DNA of 11,504 bases from NCBI GenBank assembly GCA_005885565.1, contig VAXK01000223.1:1-11504 (forward strand), given 5' to 3'. Source of the stretch: Actinomycetota bacterium (GTDB lineage: Bacteria; Actinomycetota; Thermoleophilia; Gaiellales; Gaiellaceae). The notes below the pieces were generated by a model, which saw only the letters and a program-made list of their open reading frames with translations, did no database searches and was not told where the DNA came from. A program made the translations under genes and the position numbers. Shown piece after piece: positions 1-6,741 of this stretch (positions are counted from its first letter, which is position 1; every line of letters begins with the position of its first letter).

Positions 1-41
1 CCGGGCTAAAGGGTCCGCCTCGCGCGGCCGATGCCTGCCGC

Positions 42-1331
42 ATGAGCGCGCCTCGCCGGGGCGGCCCCCGGCTCTCTGTCGACATGCCCTGGATCGACCG
101 CTGGCTCGCGGCCTGCCGCGACCTGGCCGAGCTGGAGCGCTCGCACCCGATGACGGATGCCGTGATCGAGGCCGTCGACGGCCGTCGCATCCGCATCGGC
201 GACCGCTGGCTCGCCGACTTCGCATCCTGCAACTACCTGGGCTTCGACCTCGAGCCGGAGATCATCGGCGTCGTCCCCGAGTACCTCGCGAAGTGGGGGA
301 CGCACCCGAGCTGGTCGCGCCTGCTCGGCAGCCCCGTCCTCTACGAGCAGATCGAGGAGCGCCTGAGCGAGCTCCTCGGCTGCGAGGACGCGCTCGTCCT
401 GCCGACGATCACGCTCATCCACATGTCCGTGATCCCGGTGCTCGTAGGGAGCGGGACGATCTTCCTCGAGAACCGGGCGCACAAGACGATCTACGACGGC
501 TGCCTCTTCGCCCATGGGCGCGGGGCGACGGTCGAGCGGTTCGCCTTCGAGGACCCGGACGACCTCGAGCGGCTGCTGAAGAAGGCCCATCCGTCCCCGC
601 GGCTCGTCTGCCTCGACGGGATCAACAGCATGACCGGCAACCCGCCGGACCTGCCTGCCTTCGCGCGGATCGCGCGCGAGCACGACGCCCTGCTCTACGT
701 CGACGACGCGCACGGCTTCGGCGTCATCGGCGAGCGCGGCCCCGACGAGCCGAGCCCGTACGGCCTGCGCGGGAACAGCATCGTCCGCCACTTCGGGGAG
801 AGCTACGAGAACGTCGTCCTCGTCGGCGGCTTCTCGAAGGCCTACTCGTCGCTCGCGGCGTTCATCGCGTGCCCGACCGAGCTGAAGCGCCTGCTCAAGA
901 CCGCCGCGCCGCCCTACCTCTACTCCGGCCCGTCGCCCGTGGCCTCGCTCGCGACCGTGCTCGCCGGCTTCGACGTCAACGACGCCCGGGGCGACGCGAT
1001 CCGCGCCGGCCTCTGGCGCAAGGCGGAGCAGGTGCTCGACTGCCTCGACCGCCTCGGCGCGCACACGCCGAACCGCTCCGGCTTCCCGCTCGTCGAGGTG
1101 CCGCTCGCCGACCACACGGAGATCGCCGAGGTCGGCCGCTTCCTCTTCGACCACGGGATCTACGTGACCCTCGCCGCCTACCCGCTCGTGCCGAAGAGCG
1201 AGGTCGGCTTCCGCATCCAGGTCACCGCCGCGAACACGCAGGCCGAGATCGACCAGCTCGTGGACGTCCTCGGCCGGCTGGCGGAGCGCTTCGAGCTCCA
1301 GCCCGCCCGCCCGACGGAGGCGGCGGCGTGA
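42..1331 (+). CDS. PLP-dependent alpha-oxoamine synthase-like aminotransferase (class I/II, AONS/KBL/CqsA type)
   Basis: A fold-type I PLP enzyme of the alpha-oxoamine synthase group, whose known members condense an acyl-CoA with an amino acid (8-amino-7-oxononanoate synthase, glycine C-acetyltransferase, serine palmitoyltransferase, CqsA). Visible landmarks are ENRAHKTIYDG (H147, position of the PLP-stacking His), LYVDDAHGFGVIG (D221 for the pyridine nitrogen, H224) and VGGFSKAYSS (K266, the Schiff-base lysine). The 429-aa length is somewhat above the usual 390-400. The start is uncertain: ATG at 42 is used, but the frame stays open to the left edge, and ATG codons at 84 and 150 are alternatives; none has a good Shine-Dalgarno sequence. 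Homology probably begins near WLAACRDLAE, just after the ATG at 84. It is followed after 64 nt by the GGDEF/EAL gene on the same strand. The substrate cannot be told from sequence: no other biotin gene is in view, so bioF is not assigned. Sure of the family, unsure of the reaction. Confidence 0.88.
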   Translation: MSAPRRGGPRLSVDMPWIDRWLAACRDLAELERSHPMTDAVIEAVDGRRIRIGDRWLADFASCNYLGFDLEPEIIGVVPEYLAKWGTHPSWSRLLGSPVLYEQIEERLSELLGCEDALVLPTITLIHMSVIPVLVGSGTIFLENRAHKTIYDGCLFAHGRGATVERFAFEDPDDLERLLKKAHPSPRLVCLDGINSMTGNPPDLPAFARIAREHDALLYVDDAHGFGVIGERGPDEPSPYGLRGNSIVRHFGESYENVVLVGGFSKAYSSLAAFIACPTELKRLLKTAAPPYLYSGPSPVASLATVLAGFDVNDARGDAIRAGLWRKAEQVLDCLDRLGAHTPNRSGFPLVEVPLADHTEIAEVGRFLFDHGIYVTLAAYPLVPKSEVGFRIQVTAANTQAEIDQLVDVLGRLAERFELQPARPTEAAA

Positions 1332-1384
1332 CCGGCGGCGTCGCGCGCGGCCGTCTGAGCCGCTGTCTCGGTGCCCCGGAATCC

Positions 1385-1390
1385 GAGGTG
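1385..1390 (+). promoter_or_regulatory. Shine-Dalgarno site for the GGDEF/EAL gene
   Basis: GAGGTG lies 5 nt before the GTG at 1396. It fixes this GTG as the start and places the first transmembrane helix a few residues into the protein. It is one of the few clear ribosome binding sites in the window. Confidence 0.6.
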
Positions 1391-1395
1391 GCGGC

Positions 1396-4300
1396 GTGAG
1401 CTGGCGCAACCGCACGTGGGCGGTCTACCTCGGCGTCACGGGCGCGCTGATGCTCGTCTACCTCTTCTTCCCGCCGCTCGCCGGCAACGGGCCGCTCATC
1501 AACCTGCTCGGGCTCTCGGGCGTCGTCGCGATCGTCGCCGGCATCCGGATGCACCGGCCGCGGGCGCGGGCCGCCTGGTGGCTCTTCGCCGCCGGCCAGT
1601 TCCTCTTCTTCTCGGGCGACCTCTACACGTACAGCTACCCGAAGCTCGCCGGCGTCGAGGTGCCCTTCCCCTCCTTCGGCGACGCGCTCTACGTCGCCGT
1701 CTACCCGGTGCTCATGGCCGGGCTCTTCGTGCTCGTCAAGCGCCGGAACCCGCAGCGCGACCGCTCCGCGCTCATCGACGCGCTCATCCTCTCCGTCGGC
1801 GTCGGCCTGCTCTCGTGGGTCTTCCTCATCGCGCCGAACATCCACCTCACGGATCTCTCGGTGCTCGCGAGGCTCGTCTCCGCCGCCTACCCGCTCGGGG
1901 ACGTCCTCCTGCTCGCCGCCGCGATCCGCCTCGCCGTCGACACCGGCAAGCGCGCGCCCGCCTTCTACCTGCTCGTCGGCAGCATCGTCTCGCTGCTCGC
2001 GACCGACTCCGCCTACAACCTCGCGCTCCTGAAGAACACGTACAACCACCAGCTCATCTACGACGTCGGCTGGATCGCGTACTACCTCCTCTGGGGAGCG
2101 GCCGCGCTCCATCCTTCGATGCGGACGCTCGAGGATCCCTCCCAGGACCTGCGGACACGGCTGACCAAGCTCCGGCTCGCGCTGCTCGCCGTCGCGTGCC
2201 TGGTCGCGCCCGGGGTTCGCGTCGCCCAGCAGTTCCACAACCCGGACGTCCTTGTAGTCATCGTCGCCTCGGCCGTGCTCTTCCTGCTCGTCGTCTTGCG
2301 TATGGCCGGCCTCGTCCGCCAGGAGGAGCGCGCGGTTTCGCGCGAGCTCGCGCTGCGCGAGGCGGGGGCCGAGCTCGTCGCCGCCGCCGGCCGCGAGCAG
2401 GTGCACGCAGCAGCCATCTCGGCCGCGGACGAGCTCCTCGGGCCCGAGACGCGCGCCCGGCTCGTGCTCTTCGGCGAGGACGGAGCGGCCTCGGTCGCCG
2501 CGTCGACCGAGGACGAGGCCTGGCCGCTCACGCGGGACGGCAGCGCGTGGCTTCGCGCCGCCTCGCACACGTCGTTCCGCGACGTCCCCGACCATGTCCG
2601 CAGCGACCTCCGCCTCTTCGAGGGCCAGTCCGTCCTCGTCTTCCCGCTGTCGGTTCGCGACGAGGCGCGCGGCATGCTCGCGATCTGCTCGCCGACCGCC
2701 GCCCGCCGGGAGCAGGTCGACTCGCTCGAGGCGCTCGCGACGCAGGTCTCGCTCGCCGTCGAGGGCGCCTCGCTCGCCGAGGACCTCCACCGCCGCCAGA
2801 GCGAAGCGCGGTTCCGCTCGCTCGTCGCGCACTCGAGCGACCTCATCACCGTCCTCGACGCCGGCGGCGTCGTCACCTACCAGAGCCCGTCCGTCGAGCG
2901 GGTGCTCGGCTACCGCGCCGACGAGGTCGAGGGCACGCGCTTCGACCGCATGCTCGCCGAGGCCGACCGCCCGCGGCTCGCGGAGGTCGTCGCGCGCGTC
3001 GGCACGGAGCGCACGGAGACGCACGCGCTCGAGTGCTCGCTCCAGCACCGCGACGGCGCCTGGCTCCAGTTCGAGGTTCAGCACACCGACCTCCTCCACG
3101 ACGAGCACGTGCGCGGCATCGTCCTGAACAGCCGCGACGTGAGCGAGCGCAAGGCCTTCGAGGACCAGCTCGCCCACCAGGCCTTCCACGACCCGGTTAC
3201 GAGCCTCGCCAACCGGGCGCTCTTCGTCGACCGCGTCCAGCACGCGCTCATGCGCGCGCAGCGCGGGACGGCCTCGGTCGGCGTCATGTTCATCGACCTC
3301 GACGACTTCAAGACCGTGAACGACAGCCTCGGCCACGCGGCCGGCGACCTCGTGCTCCGGGAGGTCGCCCGCCAGCTGATGACCGCCGTCCGCCCGACCG
3401 ACACCGTCGCCCGCTTCGGCGGCGACGAGTTCGCCGTCCTCCTCGACGGCGTCGAGGACTCGCCCGAGGCCGCGGACATCGCGGAGCGGATCCTCGGCGC
3501 GCTCGAGCAGGCCGTCGAGATCGACGGCAAGGAGGTGTTCCCGCGCGCGAGCGTCGGCATCTGCCTCGCCGACGACGGCGCGAGCGCGGACGCCGAGGAG
3601 CTGCTGCGCAACGCCGACGTCGCGATGTACCGCGCCAAGCGCGACAGCAAGGGCGGCTACCGCGTCTTCGAGCCCGCGATGCACGAGCGCGTCCTGGAGC
3701 GGCTCGAGCTGCGCTCCGACCTCCAGCGGGCGATCGAGGCGAACCAGCTCGAGGTGCACTACCAGCCGCTCATCCGCCTCGAGCAGCGCCAGATCTCCGG
3801 CGTCGAGGCGCTCCTGCGCTGGCGCCATCCGACCCGCGGGAACATCCCGCCGCTCCAGTTCATCCCGCTCGCCGAGGAGACCGGCCTGATCATCCCGATC
3901 GGCCGCTGGGTCCTCAACGCCGCGTGCCGCGAGGGCGTCGTCATCCACGAGCGCTTCCCTCGCGAGGAGCCGCTGACGATCAGCGTCAACCTCTCGGTCC
4001 GCCAGCTCCAGTCGGACACGATCGTCGCCGACGTGCGGGAGGCGCTCGAGACAAGCGGCCTGCCGCCCTCCGCGCTCGTGCTGGAGATCACCGAGTCGGT
4101 GATGATGGCCGACACCGAGCTCGCCGTCTCGCGGCTGAACGACCTGAAGGGGCTCGGCGTCCGGCTCGCGATGGACGACTTCGGGACGGGCTACTCGTCG
4201 CTCTCCTACCTCGGCCGCCTCCCCGTCGACATCCTGAAGATGGACCGGTCGTTCCTGGCCGAGGACAAGAACGAGCCGCTCGCCGCCGCCGTGATCGCGC

Positions 4301-4503
4301 TCGGCGCGAGCCTGGCCCTCGACGTCGTGGCCGAGGGGATCGAGTACGACGAGCAGGCGCTGTCGCTCCGCGAGCTCGGCTGCGAGCTCGGCCAGGGCTT
4401 CCTGTTCGCTCGGCCGATGGCTCACGACGCGCTGCACGACTACCTGGAGGACGGAGCCGCGTGGCGGGCTGAGGACGAGCAGCCCGAGACGCATGCAGCA
4501 TAG
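1396..4503 (+). CDS. Membrane-anchored sensor with GAF, PAS, GGDEF and EAL domains (bifunctional c-di-GMP cyclase/phosphodiesterase candidate)
   Basis: A 1035-aa c-di-GMP signalling protein. Residues 1-305 hold about ten hydrophobic helices of a type I cannot name. A GAF-like segment follows (about 320-460), then PAS (469-583, ending in the typical DVSERK), GGDEF (about 594-757) and EAL (about 760-1015). The cyclase motif GGDEF (675-679) is intact, and RPTD (666-669) sits exactly where the inhibitory RxxD site belongs, so product feedback is expected. The EAL domain keeps EALLRW (E804), SVNLS, EITES, DDFGTGYSS, ILKMD, AEGIE and GQGF, i.e. the metal ligands and catalytic residues of active phosphodiesterases. 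By motif, both activities are possible; which dominates is unknown. Start is GTG, with GAGGTG 5 nt upstream. The 3' end overlaps the MFS gene by 11 nt, and the oxoamine synthase-like gene ends 64 nt upstream, which suggests one operon. The membrane and PAS/GAF parts are presumably the input side. Confidence 0.93.
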   Translation: MSWRNRTWAVYLGVTGALMLVYLFFPPLAGNGPLINLLGLSGVVAIVAGIRMHRPRARAAWWLFAAGQFLFFSGDLYTYSYPKLAGVEVPFPSFGDALYVAVYPVLMAGLFVLVKRRNPQRDRSALIDALILSVGVGLLSWVFLIAPNIHLTDLSVLARLVSAAYPLGDVLLLAAAIRLAVDTGKRAPAFYLLVGSIVSLLATDSAYNLALLKNTYNHQLIYDVGWIAYYLLWGAAALHPSMRTLEDPSQDLRTRLTKLRLALLAVACLVAPGVRVAQQFHNPDVLVVIVASAVLFLLVVLRMAGLVRQEERAVSRELALREAGAELVAAAGREQVHAAAISAADELLGPETRARLVLFGEDGAASVAASTEDEAWPLTRDGSAWLRAASHTSFRDVPDHVRSDLRLFEGQSVLVFPLSVRDEARGMLAICSPTAARREQVDSLEALATQVSLAVEGASLAEDLHRRQSEARFRSLVAHSSDLITVLDAGGVVTYQSPSVERVLGYRADEVEGTRFDRMLAEADRPRLAEVVARVGTERTETHALECSLQHRDGAWLQFEVQHTDLLHDEHVRGIVLNSRDVSERKAFEDQLAHQAFHDPVTSLANRALFVDRVQHALMRAQRGTASVGVMFIDLDDFKTVNDSLGHAAGDLVLREVARQLMTAVRPTDTVARFGGDEFAVLLDGVEDSPEAADIAERILGALEQAVEIDGKEVFPRASVGICLADDGASADAEELLRNADVAMYRAKRDSKGGYRVFEPAMHERVLERLELRSDLQRAIEANQLEVHYQPLIRLEQRQISGVEALLRWRHPTRGNIPPLQFIPLAEETGLIIPIGRWVLNAACREGVVIHERFPREEPLTISVNLSVRQLQSDTIVADVREALETSGLPPSALVLEITESVMMADTELAVSRLNDLKGLGVRLAMDDFGTGYSSLSYLGRLPVDILKMDRSFLAEDKNEPLAAAVIALGASLALDVVAEGIEYDEQALSLRELGCELGQGFLFARPMAHDALHDYLEDGAAWRAEDEQPETHAA

Positions 4504-5754
4504 TCACGAGGCGCTCGACCGCCCCGGCGGCCTCGCCAAGCTCGCCACCCTCGCCCCGCTCCGCCACCGCGACTTCCGCCTGCTCTGGGCGGGGATGACG
4601 ATCTCGCTCCTCGGCGACGGCGTCTTCCTCGTCGCGATCGCCTGGGAGGCCTACGTCCTCTGGAACGCGCCAGCCGCGCTCTCGATCGTCGGGATCGGGA
4701 TGACGGTGCCGATGATCGCCTTCCTGCTCCCGGGCGGGGTGCTCACGGATCGGCTCGACCGGCGCCGCGTGATGATGGGCGCCGACGCGCTGCGCGCCGC
4801 CGCCGTCGCGTTGCTCGCGGGGCTCGCGCTCGCGGGCTCGCTCCGGTTCTGGGAGCTCGTGGCGCTCGTCGCCGTCTACAGCGTCGGGAGCGCGTTCTTC
4901 ACGCCGGCCTTCGACGCGATCGTCCCCGATCTCCTCCCGGCGCGGGATCTCGCCGCGGCCAACTCGCTCGACCAGTTCGTGCGGCCGATCGCGCTGCGGC
5001 TCGCCGGGCCGGCCGTCGGCGGCTGGCTCGTGGCGGTGAGCGTCGGGGCGGCGTTCGCGGTCGACGTCGCCTCGTTCGTCGTCTCCGGCCTGGCCGTGCT
5101 GGCGATGCGGCCGCCGGCGACGGCTCGGCGCGACGCGGAGCCCGCCCTCGCCGCGCTCGTGGCCGGCCTCCGGTTCGTGCGCCGGCGAGTCTGGCTCTGG
5201 GGGACGCTGCTCTCCGCGGCGCTCGCGTACCTCGCCTTCCTCGGGCCGACCGAGGTGCTGCTCCCGTACGTGGTGAAGAACGACCTGCACGGCTCGGCGC
5301 GCGCGCTCGGGCTCGTGTTCGCGGCGGGCGGCGTGGGGGCCGTCGGCGCGGCGCTTACGATGGGGCAGCGCGGACATCCGCGCCGCGACGTCACCTTCAT
5401 CTACGTGCGACCTGGCAGCTCGGGCTCGCGTGCCTGCTCTTCAACGCGCTCGAGGCGGCGGGGACGATCGTCTGGGCGACGCTGAAGCAGCGCCACGTGC
5501 CTGCCTCGATGCTGGGCCGGGTCTCGAGCCTCGACTGGCTGATCTCGATCGGGCTCCTGCCTTTGTCCTTCGCGCTGACCGCGCCGATCGCGGCCGCGAT
5601 CGGCGCGCGGGCGACGCTCGCCGGCGCGGCCGCGATCGGCGGCGCGATCACCCTCGGCGCACTGTTCCTGCCGGGGATGCGGGGCGTCGAGGGAGCGTCC
5701 GGCGAGGCCCAAGCCGACGGCCTGGCCGTGTCGGCCGCGAGCGCGAGCGCCTAG
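4493..5754 (+). pseudogene. MFS transporter (EntS/MFS_3-like), interrupted by a one-base frameshift near 5407
   Basis: A major facilitator protein broken into two frames. The first frame (4493-5485) encodes LLWAGMTISLLGDGVF at the start of helix 1, the loop 2-3 motif GGVLTDRLDRRR, and helices to about number 8. After ...DVTFIYV (residue 305) it turns into an arginine/serine-rich tail and stops at 5485. The missing part continues in the frame starting at 5401: TWQLGLACLLFNALE, VPASMLGRVSSLDW and two or three more helices, to the TAG at 5752. Adding one G to read GTG-GCG-ACC at 5405-5410 restores a single frame of 420 residues, a normal 12-helix length. The nearest relatives by look are the enterobactin-exporter-like MFS group, which exports small molecules; substrate unknown. 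The start ATG overlaps the end of the GGDEF/EAL gene (11 nt), so translation is probably coupled. No slippery heptamer is seen, so programmed frameshifting is unlikely; sequencing error or a recent mutation is more likely. Confidence 0.85.
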
Positions 5755-5788
5755 AGCCGCCTTTGGAACATCCGCTCCACAGCAGGCG

Positions 5789-5847
5789 TGTCCGGAGCAC
5801 TGTCCGGGCCGGCCGTGTCGAAAACTGATCCGAGCCACGTCCGGACA
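5789..5847. repeat. TGTCCGG repeat cluster with an inverted copy
   Basis: TGTCCGGA (5789-5796) and TGTCCGG (5801-5807) are direct copies; TCCGGACA (5840-5847) is the inverse of the first. Between them lies GTGTCGAAAACTGATCC (5815-5831), less GC-rich than its surroundings. No reading frame with protein-like content crosses it. It may be a degenerate repeat or the remnant of a mobile-element end; I cannot identify it from memory with certainty. Confidence 0.5.
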
Positions 5848-5884
5848 TGTGTCTCCTCGCGCGAGCAAGATCGGCCCTCGGGGC

Positions 5885-5911
5885 CACGACCGGGGTCTGA
5901 CCCCGGTCGTG
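5885..5911. terminator. Perfect 12-bp-stem palindrome between convergent genes (bidirectional terminator or REP-like element)
   Basis: The arms CACGACCGGGGT (5885-5896) and ACCCCGGTCGTG (5900-5911) are fully complementary around a CTG loop. Two smaller palindromes precede it: CTCGCGCGAG (5856-5865) and GGCCC/GGGCC (5873-5885). No T-run follows on either strand, so it is not a textbook intrinsic terminator, but it sits between the ends of the MFS gene and the deacetylase gene, where a two-way terminator would be expected. The GGGGTCTGACCCC core could equally mark a dispersed REP-like repeat. Confidence 0.6.
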
Positions 5912-5964
5912 ACGCTTCTAGCCGCGGCTCGCGGAGACAGGGGAACGAGGCGAGCGGCGGCGCG

Positions 5965-6741
5965 TCAGCCGGCCGGGTGCCACGAGGAGTTGCAGCCGCC
6001 CGAGCCCTTCGCGACCGCGTCGAGCGGCGGCGGGTCGAGCCGCAGGAGCACCGGCACCGTCACGGCGTGCAGGCCCTCCTGCTCCAGCACCGGCAGGAAC
6101 ATCCGCAGCGCGTCGAGCGTCCGCGGCACGACCTCGTCCTCGTGCATGAGCACGATCCCGCCGGCCCTGACCCGGTCGACGAGGTTCTGGTAGATCTCCT
6201 GCGACGAGGGCGTCGAGGCCTCCGACGCGTCGCCCGAGTCCTGGTTCCACATCACCTCGAGCATCCCGAGCCGGCGGGCGATCCCGAGGATCTCCGCGGC
6301 GTTGTCGCCGAACGGCGGCCGGAAGAGGACGACCTTCCGCCTCGTCGCCTTGCGGATCGCATTCTGCGTCCGCCCGAGCTCGCTCCGGATCTGCGCCGGC
6401 GGAAGCGTGATCAGGTTCGGGTGCGTGAAGCTGTGGTCGCCGATCGCGCCCACGGAGGCCTCCAGGCGGACGACGCGCGGCTTGCGGACGACCTTCTGCC
6501 CGATGTTGAAGAAGGTCGCGCGCGCGTGGTACTGCCGCAGGAGCGCCACGAGCCGCGTCGAGAACGGCCCCGGCCCGTCGTCGAAGGTGAGCGCGACATA
6601 CGGCTTCGTGCCCCCGCCGCAGTAGATCGGGATCCCGGCGTCGAGGAGCTGGTGGAAGGTCGGGCTCGGCGAGGCCCCGGCGGCTCCCGCCACGACGGCC
6701 GCGGCGCCGGCGGCCGCGAGCGCGAGCCGCCGCGGGCTCAA
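5965..6741 (-). CDS. Secreted polysaccharide deacetylase (NodB homology, carbohydrate esterase 4)
   Basis: A 258-aa CE4-family enzyme, which removes N- or O-acetyl groups from cell-wall or extracellular glycans with a divalent metal. Residues 1-24 form a signal peptide (RR, then an Ala/Val-rich core; likely cleavage near AGA-S), so it acts outside the membrane. All five NodB motifs are visible: TFDDGP (D54 catalytic base, D55 metal), HSFTH (H103 and H107, metal), RPPFGD (R141), WNQDSGD (W165, D168) and IVLMHE (H200; Glu where Asp is usual). Two cysteines outside the core, C41 in IYCGGG and C250 in GGCNSSW, could form a disulfide tying the termini, in keeping with export. Start is TTG at 6741, sharing TTGA with the sigma-factor stop. 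There is no separate Shine-Dalgarno sequence, so it probably relies on translational coupling. The substrate (peptidoglycan or another glycan) is not evident. Confidence 0.9.
   Translation of the reverse strand: MSPRRLALAAAGAAAVVAGAAGASPSPTFHQLLDAGIPIYCGGGTKPYVALTFDDGPGPFSTRLVALLRQYHARATFFNIGQKVVRKPRVVRLEASVGAIGDHSFTHPNLITLPPAQIRSELGRTQNAIRKATRRKVVLFRPPFGDNAAEILGIARRLGMLEVMWNQDSGDASEASTPSSQEIYQNLVDRVRAGGIVLMHEDEVVPRTLDALRMFLPVLEQEGLHAVTVPVLLRLDPPPLDAVAKGSGGCNSSWHPAG

Noticed and set aside
1..9. In-frame TAA at 7-9 as the end of an upstream gene
   Set aside because: Only two codons are visible before the stop; nothing supports a gene.
6..1415. 469-codon minus-strand frame opposite the PLP enzyme
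   Set aside because: Shadow of the real gene; Arg/Val/Glu-rich without fold signatures.
1222..4494. 1090-codon open frame on the minus strand opposite the GGDEF/EAL gene
   Set aside because: Composition is Arg/Asp/Glu/Val/Leu repeats with no domain; the opposite strand encodes a multi-domain protein with intact motifs. High GC removes stop codons in this antisense phase.
5395..5420. Programmed ribosomal frameshift in the MFS gene
   Set aside because: No slippery heptamer or stimulating structure is seen; a one-base loss in GTGGCGACC explains it more simply.
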